From: Pseudomonadota bacterium
GTDB taxonomy: Bacteria; Pseudomonadota; Gammaproteobacteria; Xanthomonadales; Xanthomonadaceae
Assembly: GCA_018240435.1 (NCBI GenBank)
Contig: JAFEFT010000023.1
Span: 1 to 56,491, forward strand
Reading direction: 5' to 3'
DNA length: 56,491 nucleotides
A program made the position numbers and the translations under genes. Positions 24,517 to 34,324 of the stretch are shown here, piece by piece; position 1 is the first letter of the stretch; each line of letters opens with the position of its first letter. Under the pieces are notes generated by a model that worked only from the letters and a program-made list of their open reading frames with translations, was not told the DNA's origin and did no database searches.

Positions 24517-27215
24517 TGGCAACCGAGCGAGCCCAGATCCTCATCCGCGCCGTCGACGAGACACGCGCGGCCTTCGGCTCGATCCAGCGCAACCTCGGCG
24601 GCCTGGCCGACGCCGCACGCCGGGTCAACGGCGTGCTGGCCGGGCTCGGCGTGGCCTTGTCGGCGGCGGGCTTGGCCGCGATGGTCAGGTCGGCGCTGGA
24701 GTCGGCCGATGCGCTCAACAAGCTCTCGCAGCGGGTGGGCATCACGGTGGAGGCTCTGTCCACCCTGGTGCCGGCGGCGGAACTGTCCGGGGTCTCGGCG
24801 CAGACCTTCGAGACCGGGCTCAAGAAGCTCGCCACCACGATGTTCGAGGCGGCCACGGGCTCGGAGGAGTCCGCCCGGCGCCTCAAAGCGCTGGGCGTGG
24901 AGTTCAAGAACCAGGACGGCACGCTGCGCGCGACCGATGCGGTGCTGCTCGATCTGGCCGACCGTTTCCAGGCCATGCCCGACGGGGCGCAGAAGTCGGC
25001 GCTGGCGGTGCAGCTCTTCGGCAAGAGCGGCGCGGAGCTCATCCCCTTCCTGAACCAGGGACGCGAAGGCATCGCGGCATTGACCGGCGAGATGGAAGCG
25101 CTCGGCGTGCAGATCGGCGGCGACACCGCGGCGCAGGCCGAGGTGTTCAACGACTCGCTGGCCAAGCTGCGGCTGGCTGCGACGAGTCTGGCCAACCGGG
25201 TGATCGAGGCCTTCCTGCCGGCCCTGAACGAGATGGCCGGCGGCATGGTCGAGTCGGCCAAGCAGGGCGGCACGCTGCGCGCGATCCTGGACGGCGTGGT
25301 GCTGGTGCTCAAGACCCTGGCGCTGGGGGCCGCCACGGTCGGCAAGGCCTTCGTCGCCCTGGGCGAGGCGATCGGCGCCGGCGTGGCCGCGGCCGTGCAG
25401 GCCCTGCAAGGCAACACCGCCGGGGCCAAGGCCATCATCGCCGAACTCAAGGGCAGCCTCGTGCGGCGGCTGGACGAACTGGCCGAGTTCCGGGACAGCC
25501 TGTTCGACCCCAAGCCCATCGAGGTCCAGGCGCCGCGCATCCAGGCCGACCCGGCGCTGCTGCAACGGCTCACGGCTCCGGGCCAGGCCCGCGAGGCCGC
25601 CAGCGCCCTGGCGGCCCTGCGCAAGGCGCAGATGGACGCCGAGTTCGCCCTGCTCAAAGACGGCCTCGAGCGCCAACAGCGCGCGGTCGATCAAGCACTG
25701 GAAGACCGGCTGCTGTCGGTGCGCGACTACCACGGCCGCAAGACTGCGCTGGAGCAGCGCGAACTCGACGCCGAGATCGCCCGTCGCCGGCTGGCACTCG
25801 CAGCTAGCCAAGCCGTCGCGACCAACCCGCGCGCATCAGAATCGGACCGCCTGCGAGCCAAAGCGGAGATCGCCAAGCTCGAGGCCGACCTCATCGTCCT
25901 CAGCGACCGCCGCGCCGACATCGAACAGGCCAACGCCCGCGCCGCCGCCCGGGCCGAGCGGGAACTGGCCGAGGCCCTGGCCCAGGCGCGCGAGGAACTC
26001 GCCCAGCTCACCGGCACCGACACGGCGCAAGACCGGCGTGCCGCGATCGAGCGCAGCTACCGGGATCTGCGCGCGCGCCTGGCGGCCGAGAACGACGCCG
26101 CGGGCGTGGCGCTGATCGACCGGCTCATCGACGTCAAGGCCGCGCAGGCCAACCTCGCCCGGCTGGAACAGGAGTGGCGGCTCGTCACCGAGCGGCTGCG
26201 CAATGCCCAGGAGGCGATCCAGATCCAGCAGCAGGCCGGGCTGCTCACCGAAGCCCAGGCGCGCAGGCAGATCGTCGCCTTGCAGCAGCAATCTGCGGCC
26301 GAGATGCAGCGCCTGCTGCCCGCGATGCAGCAGGCCGCGCAGGCGATCGGGCCGGAGGCGGTCAACCGCGTGGCCGCCTGGCGCAACGAACTGGAGCGCA
26401 CGCGGCTGGTCACCGACGAACTCGCGCCGCTGTGGAACCGCATCGGCGAAGGCTTCGGCAACGCCCTGCAGGGCATGGTCACCGGCGCGCAGAGCTTGCG
26501 CGAGGCGCTGTCGAACCTGTTCCGCCAAGTGGCCGACGCCTTCCTGCAGCAGATGGTCATCCAGCCCTTCCAGCAGTGGGTGGCGATGCAGGCGAGGATG
26601 CTCGCCATGAAGCTGGGCTTCACCCAGCAGGAAGCCGCCATCGAGCAGGCGGCGGCCGCCCAGTCGGTGGCCACCAAGCAGGCCGAGACGGCGGCCAAGG
26701 TCAGCGCCAACGCCGCCGAGGCGGGCTCGGGCGCGGCGGTCTCCCAGGCCTCCATCCCCATCGCCGGGCCCGCGCTGGCCATCGCCGCGATGGCGGCGAT
26801 GGTGGCCGCCGTCATGGCCTTGCTGGGCGGGATCAAGAAGTTCGCGGCCGGCGGCTTCGTCACGGGTCCCGGCACGGCGACCTCGGATTCGATCCCGGCG
26901 CGGCTGTCGGCCGGCGAATACGTGGTGCGTGCGGCGGCGGTCCGGCGTGTCGGCGTGGCCTTCCTCGATGCCCTCAACGGCCTGCACGCCCCTCCGGTGT
27001 GGGACGGACGGCGTCTGGCCTTCGCCGCCGGGGGGCTCGTGCCCCAGGTCCAGGTGCAGCCGGCCGCGCCGCCGGTCAGCCAGGCCGTGCGCATCGTCAA
27101 CGCCATCGACCCGGGCGTCACCCACGACCACCTGCAGACCCCCGCCGGCGAGCGGGTGATCCTCAACATCATCGGGCGCAACGCGCGCGCGGTGCGCGCG
27201 GCGCTCCAGGGGTAA
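24516..27215 (+). CDS. Tail tape measure protein
   Basis: An 899-aa protein, the largest of the tail operon. It has long Ala/Glu/Arg-rich coiled-coil stretches (about 340-700), hydrophobic segments near 40-60 and 740-775 (SQASIPIAGPALAIAAMAAMVAAVMALLGG), and a C-terminal FAAGGFVTGPGTATSDSIPARLSAGEYVVRA motif typical of tape measure ends. It sets tail length and is expelled through the envelope at infection. Confidence 0.92.
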   Translation: MATERAQILIRAVDETRAAFGSIQRNLGGLADAARRVNGVLAGLGVALSAAGLAAMVRSALESADALNKLSQRVGITVEALSTLVPAAELSGVSAQTFETGLKKLATTMFEAATGSEESARRLKALGVEFKNQDGTLRATDAVLLDLADRFQAMPDGAQKSALAVQLFGKSGAELIPFLNQGREGIAALTGEMEALGVQIGGDTAAQAEVFNDSLAKLRLAATSLANRVIEAFLPALNEMAGGMVESAKQGGTLRAILDGVVLVLKTLALGAATVGKAFVALGEAIGAGVAAAVQALQGNTAGAKAIIAELKGSLVRRLDELAEFRDSLFDPKPIEVQAPRIQADPALLQRLTAPGQAREAASALAALRKAQMDAEFALLKDGLERQQRAVDQALEDRLLSVRDYHGRKTALEQRELDAEIARRRLALAASQAVATNPRASESDRLRAKAEIAKLEADLIVLSDRRADIEQANARAAARAERELAEALAQAREELAQLTGTDTAQDRRAAIERSYRDLRARLAAENDAAGVALIDRLIDVKAAQANLARLEQEWRLVTERLRNAQEAIQIQQQAGLLTEAQARRQIVALQQQSAAEMQRLLPAMQQAAQAIGPEAVNRVAAWRNELERTRLVTDELAPLWNRIGEGFGNALQGMVTGAQSLREALSNLFRQVADAFLQQMVIQPFQQWVAMQARMLAMKLGFTQQEAAIEQAAAAQSVATKQAETAAKVSANAAEAGSGAAVSQASIPIAGPALAIAAMAAMVAAVMALLGGIKKFAAGGFVTGPGTATSDSIPARLSAGEYVVRAAAVRRVGVAFLDALNGLHAPPVWDGRRLAFAAGGLVPQVQVQPAAPPVSQAVRIVNAIDPGVTHDHLQTPAGERVILNIIGRNARAVRAALQG

Positions 27216-27218
27216 GCC

Positions 27219-28286
27219 ATGGCCTTGCTCTTCATCGACGGCTTCGACCACTACGACCCGCAGGCACTCGACCTCTTCGGCGACCCGTGGCTCGCGCGCG
27301 GCAAGGCGGCGTACCTGTCGCCTCAGGCCACGCGCATCCAGGGCCGGCGACCCTCGTCCTACGCCTTGCGCCTGCCCGCAGGCGCCGGCGGCGGGTATGT
27401 GAAGAACCTGGAGGCCGGGCGCACCAGCCTCATCGTGGGCGCGGCACTGCGCGTGGCGTCGTTCGATAACACCGGCGAGGAGCCGGTGCTGCTGGGCGTG
27501 CGCGACACCACCGCGCAGGTGGCGCACCTCGTGCGCATCGGCGAGGACGGCCGGCTCAAGCTCTACCGGCGGACGGGATCGGGAACGAGCAGCTGGGACC
27601 AGTGGATCTCGACCTCGGTCGCGACGGCGGCCGTGCGGGGGTGGCACTACGTCGAACTGCAGGTCGTGCAGGGCACGAGCAACGGCACGTTGAACGTGCG
27701 CCTCAACGGCGTGCTCGCGATCACCCTGTTGGCGCAGAACACCACCCAGGGCGGCGGGCCGCTGCTGACGGCTTTCGTGGGCGCGGTGCCGGGTCAGCCC
27801 TGCCCGGCCACGGTCGATGTGGACGACCTGTACCTCGCCGACACCTCGGGCACGATCAACAACACCTTCCTCGGCGACGTGCGGGTCGATGCGCTTCAAG
27901 CCCAGGCCAACGGCGCACAGAACCAGTGGACGGTCGAGGGCGCGGCATCCGCCTGGGAGGCGGTGAGCGACGGCGACGAAGCCACTGCCATCCGCGCGGC
28001 CACCGCCGGCCTGCGCCAGACCTTCGACGTCGAGGCGCTGCCCGCAATGACCACCCCGGCGATCCACGGCGTGCAGGTGACCCTGCTCGCGCGCAAGACC
28101 GATGCGGGCACCGGCCGCGTGCGCGCGCTGGTGGCGAGCGGCGCGCAGATGGCGGTCAGCAGCGACATCAACTTGCAAGAGCAACTGGCCTGGCACACGG
28201 CGCTGTTCGAGCGCAACCCGAACGGCAACGTGCCGTGGACGGAAGGCGCCTTCAACGCCGCCGAGTTCGGGCTGGAGTCGGCATGA
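27219..28286 (+). CDS. Minor tail protein with lectin-like fold
   Basis: A 355-aa beta-rich protein opening MALLFIDGFDHYDP, a motif common in phage tail proteins with a concanavalin A-like jelly roll (RGWHYVELQVVQGTSNGTLNVRLNGV is a typical LamG/ConA strand pair). C-terminal residues form further strands. It follows the tape measure, so it probably sits at the tail tip and may bind sugars. Confidence 0.6.
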   Translation: MALLFIDGFDHYDPQALDLFGDPWLARGKAAYLSPQATRIQGRRPSSYALRLPAGAGGGYVKNLEAGRTSLIVGAALRVASFDNTGEEPVLLGVRDTTAQVAHLVRIGEDGRLKLYRRTGSGTSSWDQWISTSVATAAVRGWHYVELQVVQGTSNGTLNVRLNGVLAITLLAQNTTQGGGPLLTAFVGAVPGQPCPATVDVDDLYLADTSGTINNTFLGDVRVDALQAQANGAQNQWTVEGAASAWEAVSDGDEATAIRAATAGLRQTFDVEALPAMTTPAIHGVQVTLLARKTDAGTGRVRALVASGAQMAVSSDINLQEQLAWHTALFERNPNGNVPWTEGAFNAAEFGLESA

Positions 28287-29836
28287 CCGAGCGTGTGTTG
28301 ACCGAGGCTCTGGCAGAGGCCGCCGCCCAACCCGCTGCGATGGCGCAGGTGGTCGAACAGCGTGCCGAGTCGATCTCGCGCGCGGCCTTCGGGGCGCTCG
28401 CCGTCACCGCCTTCGCCGAGACCTCGGCCCAGCCGCTGCCGACCCCCCATCTCTCGACGCTATGGGCCGAGACGTTGGCCGAGCCCGCGCCGCCGCTGCG
28501 CGCCGCCGCCTTGCTCGTCGAGGTGTTGCGCCGCGACACCGCCGCGGCGGCGATGGTCGCAGAAGCGATGGAGGCCTTCGGCGAGACGCCCTGGCCCGAG
28601 GCTCCACGCGGGGTCTTCGCCTTCCGTCACGACTGGGCCGAGCCCCTGGTCGAGCGCCTGCAATGGGCCACCGGCGTGGTGCGGCTTGCCTCGGGCAACG
28701 AGGCACGGCAGGGACAGCGGCGCGTGCCGCGGCGCTTCCTGACCTACCACGTGGGCCACGGGCGCGCGAGCGACGCGCTGGTGGCCGAGTGGCTGGCCGA
28801 CCATCTGGGCAGGACTGCGTGGTGGCCGCTGCCGCAACATGCGGTGCGGCTGGGTGCTGCCGCTGAGACCGGGGCCTTCGCGCTGGACATCCTTGCACCA
28901 GCCGGCCACGGTTTCGCGCCTGCTTCCTACCGGCTGGAAGAGGGCGGGCTGCAGCGCGAGGACGCGCCGTTGCGCGCCATCGTGTTCACGCAGACGGGCT
29001 GGCAGGCGCTGGCGCTCACCGAGGTGGAGCCGGATCGCCTGTGGCTCACCGAGCCCTTGGCGCGGGCCGTCCCCGCGGGCGCGACCGTCGCTCCCCTGGT
29101 CGAGGGCCTCGCGGTGGAGCCGGCCGAGTTCGCGCAAGTCGTGCCGGGCCTCGATGCGGGCAGCGTCACCGCGCAGGTGGCCTTCGAGCCGCTGCCGGAC
29201 GAAGGGCGGCTCGACGATCCCTGGCTCGACGGCCTGCCCGTCTGGCCCGATGGCAACTGGCGCGACGACCCCACCCATACGGCGGATGGCGTGGTCACGC
29301 GGCAGGACCTCTCCCCGGCCGACCCCTGGGTCCGCCGTGACGACCCGTGGCCGACGACGACCTTCCAGCGCCGGTTTCTGGCGGCCGGGCGTGAAGACAT
29401 CGCCCGCTGGCGCGCGCGGCTGTACCGCGCCCAAGGGCGGCTCGGCGCCTGTTGGCTGCCCGACGGGTTGGCCCCGGTGCTGCGCGTGCAGGCCGAGGCC
29501 GAGGTCGAGGCCGGGTACCTGCGCGTGGACGCCCAGGCCGGAGCCGCCTTCTGGCACCGCCCGGCCGCCGCGCTGATCCTGCACTCCGACGGCACGCGCC
29601 AGGCCGTCCTCACCGGCGCGTTCCATCGAGACGCCGGCGGCGTGCTCGTCTTGCGCTCGGGCCTCGATGCCGCGGTGCCCGCCGGCAGCCGCGTCCTGCG
29701 TCTGGCCCGCTGCCGGCTCGACCACGACGCCGTCGATCTGTACTGGCACACCCCCGAGCTGGTCGAGATCCCCCTGACCCTGCGCCGGCTGCCCGAGCCG
29801 CGCGGCAACGACCGCATCGATTACACCCCGTCCTGA
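28283..29836 (+). CDS. Distal tail protein, unknown family
   Basis: A 517-aa protein starting MTERVLTEALAEAAAQP at ATG 28283, overlapping the previous stop. An Ala-rich N-terminus (1-100) is followed by beta-rich domains with many tryptophans (PWLDGLPVWPDGNWRDDP, TTTFQRRFLAAGREDIARWRARLYRAQG). Near the end it reads LYWHTPELVEIPLTLRRLPEPRG. Context places it at the tail tip. The long upstream extension of this frame is a shadow. Confidence 0.6.
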   Translation: MTERVLTEALAEAAAQPAAMAQVVEQRAESISRAAFGALAVTAFAETSAQPLPTPHLSTLWAETLAEPAPPLRAAALLVEVLRRDTAAAAMVAEAMEAFGETPWPEAPRGVFAFRHDWAEPLVERLQWATGVVRLASGNEARQGQRRVPRRFLTYHVGHGRASDALVAEWLADHLGRTAWWPLPQHAVRLGAAAETGAFALDILAPAGHGFAPASYRLEEGGLQREDAPLRAIVFTQTGWQALALTEVEPDRLWLTEPLARAVPAGATVAPLVEGLAVEPAEFAQVVPGLDAGSVTAQVAFEPLPDEGRLDDPWLDGLPVWPDGNWRDDPTHTADGVVTRQDLSPADPWVRRDDPWPTTTFQRRFLAAGREDIARWRARLYRAQGRLGACWLPDGLAPVLRVQAEAEVEAGYLRVDAQAGAAFWHRPAAALILHSDGTRQAVLTGAFHRDAGGVLVLRSGLDAAVPAGSRVLRLARCRLDHDAVDLYWHTPELVEIPLTLRRLPEPRGNDRIDYTPS

Positions 29837-29838
29837 CC

Positions 29839-30624
29839 ATGAGCGAGGGCCCACTGTTCGAGGTCGAGCTCTACGCCTTCGAGGGCACGAGCGGCAGCTT
29901 CCGGCTCACCCCGCACGAGTTCGACGTGGAGATCGGCGGCCAGCGCTACGAGCGCTGCCCCCTCGAGCGCAGCGCGCTCGCGCTCGGCGCCGAGGCGGCC
30001 AAGTCAGCGCTGGAGTTGAGGCTGCCGCCCGACCACGCCCTCGTGCGGCATCTGCTGCAGGCGACCCTCACCGGCGAGGCGACCGCGGTGCGGTTGGCGG
30101 TCGCCCGACGTGACGCCTGGGGCGACTATTGGTGGCTGTCCGGCACGCGCTGGATGGGCCGCGTGCTCGGGGTGGAGGTGGCCGATGACTCTGCGCGCAT
30201 CCGCTGCGAGTCCGCCCAGGTGAGCTTGAAGCGCATCGGCCTGCGGCGCCTGTACAGCCGTGCCTGCTCGCACGTGCTGTATTCGGCGGCGTGCGGGGCG
30301 ACGCCGATTCTGGCCACCGCCGAAGTGATCCGCTCCGAAGGCCGCCAGGTGGAACTGGCGAGCCTCCCGCCCGAGGTGGCCGGCATGCTCGCCGGCGGCT
30401 GGTTGCAGACGCCGGCAGGCGCGCGCCACATGATCGTGAGCGAATCGACCGCGGGCGTGGAACTGCTCTACCCGGTGCCGCTTGCGCCGCAGACGCCGGT
30501 CGAGCTCGTGGCCGGCTGCGATCACAGCATGCCCACCTGCGCCGCGCGCTTCGACAACCTCGCCAACTACGGCGGCTTCCCCTTCATTCCGACGAAGAAC
30601 CCGTTCTCGACGGGCGTCTTCTGA
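29839..30624 (+). CDS. DUF2163/BR0599-type tail tip protein
   Basis: A 261-aa protein ending DHSMPTCAARFDNLANYGGFPFIPTKNPF, the signature of the phage BR0599/DUF2163 family. Conserved cysteines include RACSHVLYSAACG and the late MPTC. In gene transfer agents and related siphophages this protein forms part of the baseplate hub above the receptor-binding tip. Here it precedes the J-like protein, as expected. Confidence 0.82.
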   Translation: MSEGPLFEVELYAFEGTSGSFRLTPHEFDVEIGGQRYERCPLERSALALGAEAAKSALELRLPPDHALVRHLLQATLTGEATAVRLAVARRDAWGDYWWLSGTRWMGRVLGVEVADDSARIRCESAQVSLKRIGLRRLYSRACSHVLYSAACGATPILATAEVIRSEGRQVELASLPPEVAGMLAGGWLQTPAGARHMIVSESTAGVELLYPVPLAPQTPVELVAGCDHSMPTCAARFDNLANYGGFPFIPTKNPFSTGVF

Positions 30625-30640
30625 ACGCACAGATCCTCCC

Positions 30641-30868
30641 ATGTGGTACCTGGTCGTCATCGTCGTGGCGGCGCTGGTCTCGGCGGCGCTGGCGCCCAAG
30701 CCGCCCGCCCCGAAACCCGCCGAACTCTCCGACCTCGACGCGCCCACGGCCGAGGAGGGCCGACCGATCCCGGTCGTCTTCGGCGCAGTGCTGCTGCGCG
30801 GGGCGAACGTCGTGTGGTACGGCGACCTGGAGGCCGAACCGATCAAGAAGAAGGGCGGCAAGAAATGA
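30641..30868 (+). CDS. Small tail-tip protein with N-terminal hydrophobic helix
   Basis: A 75-aa protein beginning MWYLVVIVVAALVSAALAPKPPAPKP, a hydrophobic helix then a proline linker, followed by GRPIPVVFGAVLLRGANVVWYGD, resembling the first strands of tip-attachment proteins, and a Lys-rich tail. It may be an assembly or anchoring partner of the J-like protein downstream. Confidence 0.6.
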   Translation: MWYLVVIVVAALVSAALAPKPPAPKPAELSDLDAPTAEEGRPIPVVFGAVLLRGANVVWYGDLEAEPIKKKGGKK

Positions 30869-31074
30869 GCACCGACATCCTCGTCACCATCGCCCACGTG
30901 CGCGCCGCGGGGCTGTGCGTGCATGGCACGCGCACCTGGTTCGCGCGCCAAGGCCTGGACTTCCGCGCCTTCCTCGCCCGGGGGCTGCCCGCCTCGAGCT
31001 TGCTCGCCACCGGCGACGCGATGGCGCAGCGCGTGGTCGAGGTCGCGCAGGCCTGCCATGAGGAGCCGCGCTGA
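30865..31074 (+). CDS. Small tail-region protein, unknown
   Basis: A 69-aa protein (MSTDILVTIAHVRAAGLCVHG, WFARQGLDFRAFLARGLPASSLLATGD). The RQGLDFRAFLARGLP pattern recurs in small phage proteins beside tip genes. It overlaps both neighbours by 1-4 bp. No catalytic motif; role unknown. Confidence 0.6.
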   Translation: MSTDILVTIAHVRAAGLCVHGTRTWFARQGLDFRAFLARGLPASSLLATGDAMAQRVVEVAQACHEEPR

Positions 31075-33347
31075 TGGGCGGTAGCCGCAAGAAGCAGACC
31101 GTCGGCTACCGCTACCGGATCGGCATGCACCTGGTGCTGTGCCAGGGGCCGGTGGATGCAGTGCAGGAGATCCAGATCGGCGATCGCACCGCCTGGGGCG
31201 ATGCCAGCCGCGCGCCGCTGGCGATCGGCCATGGGCTGGGGCGGCTCTCGATCCACAAGCCCACGCTCTTCGGCGGCGACGAACGCGAAGGCGGCGTGGT
31301 GGGTGAGGTGGATGTGCTCAGCGGCGATGCGACGCAAGGCCGCAACGACTACCTGATGAGCCGCCTGGGAGCGGCCATCCCGGCGTTTCGCGGGGTGCTG
31401 TCGCTCGTGGCGCGCAAGATCCTGTTCGCCGCGAACAACCCCTACCTCAAGCCCTGGGCGGTGCGGGTGCGGCGCTTCACGGCGGGCTGGCACGACGAAC
31501 CCTGGATGCCCTGGAACGCCGAGGTGCGGACCTGGGATGCCGACACCGGCACCTCTCTCACCGTCGGCATGAACCCGGCCCACATCCTGGTGCAGTGCCT
31601 CACCGACCCGCACTGGGGGATGGGCTATCCGCCATCCACCCTCGGCGCAAGCTTCTGGAACGCGGCCTGGGCGCTCGAAGCCGAAGGCTTCGGCCTGAAC
31701 CTCCTCTGGACGCGCCAGCAGCCGATCGAGGCCTTCATCGGCCAGGTGCTCGACCACGTCGGCGGCATCCTCTACCTCGACCCAGAGCAGGGCACCTTCG
31801 AGCTCAAGCTCCTGCGCGACGATTACTGGATCGAGGGCCTGCCGCTTCTGGGCCCCGACGAGATCGTGCGCGTGGAGCGCTTCGAGCGCGCGCAGTGGGG
31901 GGAACTGCCCAACGAGATCACCGTGGTCTACACCGACTGGGCGACGGCCAAGGAGTCCACCGTCACGGTGGAGAACCTCGCCGCGATCCAACTGCAAGGC
32001 GGGGTGATCAACCAGCGGCGCGACTATCCGGGCGTGAACTTTGGTCCGCTGGCCGCGCGGCTGGCGCTGCGCGACCTGCGCGCACTCGGCTCGCCCCTGG
32101 CGCGCATGACCTTGACCCTCGCCCCCGGCGCCCTGGAGCGTCCGCCCCTGCCGGGGGACGTGTTCCTGCTGCATTGGCCACGCCTGGGCATCGAGCGCAT
32201 GGTGGTGCGCGTCACCGGCATCGACACCGGCACGCTGGGCGCCACCGAATGGCGCATCGAGGCCGTGGAGGACGTCTTCGGCATGGGCCAGACCGTGCTC
32301 ACGCCCACCCCGCCGCGCCTCGAGGAGCCGCCGCTGGAGGCGCTGCCGCCGACCCTGGTTCTGGCGGTCGAGGTGCCGTACTGGGAACTCGCGCGGCGCC
32401 TGAGCCGGGCCGACCTCGCCACCCTCACCGACACCGACACCTACGTCGGGGCCCTGGCCTGTGCGGGCGGCACGGGGCAGTTGAACTGGCAGCTCGCCAC
32501 CGGGCCCACGAGCGCCGATCTCGAGGCGGTGGCCCCGGAAGACTACGCACCCCTGCTCACGCTCGGCCAGGCGCTGCCGGCCACCGAAGCCGATGCCGTG
32601 GCCGTACCGGTGACGGCGCTGGCCCAGCCCGAGCGCCTGGCGGTCGGCGACTACGCCTACCTGGTCGATGCGGCCGGCGCCCCGCGCGAAGCGGTGGCGA
32701 TCCTCGCCTTCGATGCCACCGCGGGCACGGTGGATCTCGCCCGCGGGGTGCTCGACACCACGCCGCAGGCCCACGCGGCCGGCACCCGGCTGGTGGGCGT
32801 AGGCGAGTGGCTGGCAACAGAGACCGTCGAGCGCGCGCCGGGCGAGTCGGTCTTCGTCGCCGCCGTTCCGCGCACGACCGGCGCCGAAGGTGCGGCCGTG
32901 CTCGCCGTCAACGGCGCGCCCCTCGTGCTCGCCGGCCGCCAGGCGCGGCCGTACCCACCGGGGCGAGTGCGGCTCAACGGCCAGCGCGAGCCGGCCGTGG
33001 TCGCCGGCGACATCACCATCACCTGGGCGCACCGCGACCGCACCCTGCAGACCGCCTACCTCGTGCGGCAGGACGAGGGCGACATCGGCCCCGAACCCGG
33101 AACCGCCTACACCGTGCGCATCAGAGACCGCGACGGCGCGCTGGTGCGCACCGAGGCCGGCCTCACCGGCCACGCCTGGACCTGGGACGTGACCAGCGCC
33201 GCCCTGGACGCCGGCGTCGCGGGCGATCGCGTCACCGTCGAGATCGAGGCCGAACGGGAGGGGCTTTCGAGCTGGCAGGCGCAGGTGCGCACGGTCGATC
33301 GTGCCGGCTACGGTCTGCGCTGGGGGCAGTACTGGGGTGGCGTGTGA
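31074..33347 (+). CDS. Tip attachment protein J-like (host specificity)
   Basis: A 757-aa protein starting MGGSRKKQTVGYRYRIGMHLVLCQGPVDAV, the standard opening of J-like/GTA-type tail tip proteins, with later LRDDYWIEGLPLLGPDEIVRVERF and LPNEITVVYTDW (beta-barrel hub). The C-terminal 250 residues are fibronectin-like. It ends the tail and determines host contact. Confidence 0.85.
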   Translation: MGGSRKKQTVGYRYRIGMHLVLCQGPVDAVQEIQIGDRTAWGDASRAPLAIGHGLGRLSIHKPTLFGGDEREGGVVGEVDVLSGDATQGRNDYLMSRLGAAIPAFRGVLSLVARKILFAANNPYLKPWAVRVRRFTAGWHDEPWMPWNAEVRTWDADTGTSLTVGMNPAHILVQCLTDPHWGMGYPPSTLGASFWNAAWALEAEGFGLNLLWTRQQPIEAFIGQVLDHVGGILYLDPEQGTFELKLLRDDYWIEGLPLLGPDEIVRVERFERAQWGELPNEITVVYTDWATAKESTVTVENLAAIQLQGGVINQRRDYPGVNFGPLAARLALRDLRALGSPLARMTLTLAPGALERPPLPGDVFLLHWPRLGIERMVVRVTGIDTGTLGATEWRIEAVEDVFGMGQTVLTPTPPRLEEPPLEALPPTLVLAVEVPYWELARRLSRADLATLTDTDTYVGALACAGGTGQLNWQLATGPTSADLEAVAPEDYAPLLTLGQALPATEADAVAVPVTALAQPERLAVGDYAYLVDAAGAPREAVAILAFDATAGTVDLARGVLDTTPQAHAAGTRLVGVGEWLATETVERAPGESVFVAAVPRTTGAEGAAVLAVNGAPLVLAGRQARPYPPGRVRLNGQREPAVVAGDITITWAHRDRTLQTAYLVRQDEGDIGPEPGTAYTVRIRDRDGALVRTEAGLTGHAWTWDVTSAALDAGVAGDRVTVEIEAEREGLSSWQAQVRTVDRAGYGLRWGQYWGGV

Positions 33348-33937
33348 TGGAACCCAGGATCGACGTGCACCTGCTCACCCTCGACGAGCCCGGGCACTGG
33401 CGCGAGGAATGCCTCGCGAGCCTCGCCGGCGCGCCGATCCGCCTGCATCTGCTGCCAGGCATCCCGGGGCGTGTGGGGCAGGCCCGCGCGGCAGGCTTCG
33501 CGCGAGGGGCCTTGCCGCTCGTGTCCTTCGTCGATCCCGACGACCGCTATGAGGCTGCGGCCTTCGCGGCCCTGGCCGATGCGCTCGATGCCTGTCCCTC
33601 CGCGGTGCTCGCCTACACCGACGAGGCACTGATCGACGAGCACGGCCGAGTCATCGGCGTGCGGCGACTGGCCTACAGCGCCTTCCAACACGCCCATTCG
33701 GCCAGCCACGTCCACGGCCTGATCGTGATGCGCCGCAGCGCCGTCGAGCTGGTGCTTCCCCGCATCGCCGATCTCGACGCCGGCACCGACTGGCTGCTCA
33801 CCCGCCTCGTGGCCCGGCAGGGCAGCGTGTTGCACCTGCCCCTCGTCGGCCGCCACTGGCGGCAGCACCCGAACCAGCACCACCGCCGCGCGCGCAGCAC
33901 GGCTTTGGGGTCACTGCCGAGTCTTGCGATACCGTGA
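33347..33937 (+). CDS. Glycosyltransferase-like (GT-A) protein
   Basis: A 196-aa protein: PRIDVHLLTLDEP, then GRVGQARAAGFARGALPLVSFVDPDDRYEAAAF with the DPDD metal motif of GT2-type enzymes, and LAYTDEALIDEHG. Shorter than cellular GT2 enzymes. It overlaps the J-like gene by 1 bp, so it is made with the tail tip. It may modify host surface sugars or act as a sugar-binding fold; activity is unproven. Confidence 0.65.
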   Translation: MEPRIDVHLLTLDEPGHWREECLASLAGAPIRLHLLPGIPGRVGQARAAGFARGALPLVSFVDPDDRYEAAAFAALADALDACPSAVLAYTDEALIDEHGRVIGVRRLAYSAFQHAHSASHVHGLIVMRRSAVELVLPRIADLDAGTDWLLTRLVARQGSVLHLPLVGRHWRQHPNQHHRRARSTALGSLPSLAIP

Positions 33938-33949
33938 GGAGATGAACTG

Positions 33950-34300
33950 ATGCCATTGACCGATCCGAACCTGGGCCTCGTCTACGGCTGGACGCTGGGC
34001 GAGTCCGGCTGGCACACCGAGATGGACGCGAACCTGAAGCGCCTGGGCGCCATCGTGGGCCTGTCGGTGACGAGCCGCACTACGGCCGCGCCGCCCGCCA
34101 GCCCCACCGAGGGCGATCGCTACATCGTGCCGGCTGGTGCCACCGGCGCCTGGGCCGGCAGGACCGACCAGATTGCAGTGTGGGTCAATGGTGCCTGGGA
34201 GTACCACGCCCCGAAGGTCGGCTGGCTGGCCTTTATTGCCGCCGAGGACAGGCTCGCCGTCTACAAATCCTCTGGCTGGAGCGCCGGCGTTCCCGTCTGA
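33950..34300 (+). CDS. DUF2793-type tail protein
   Basis: A 116-aa protein (PASPTEGDRYIVPAGATGAWAG, IAVWVNGAWEYHAPKVGWLAF), the DUF2793 pattern of phage and GTA fibre or carbohydrate-binding domains. It starts at ATG 33950 after GAGGAGAT and is followed by a terminator hairpin, closing the tail operon. Confidence 0.75.
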   Translation: MPLTDPNLGLVYGWTLGESGWHTEMDANLKRLGAIVGLSVTSRTTAAPPASPTEGDRYIVPAGATGAWAGRTDQIAVWVNGAWEYHAPKVGWLAFIAAEDRLAVYKSSGWSAGVPV

Positions 34301-34324
34301 CCCCGCACCCCGTCCGTCACCCCC

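Noticed and set aside
27602-28282. N-terminal extension of the tail gene at 28283
   Set aside because: It is an out-of-frame reading of the lectin-like tail gene; the overlap ATG at 28283 gives a normal start.
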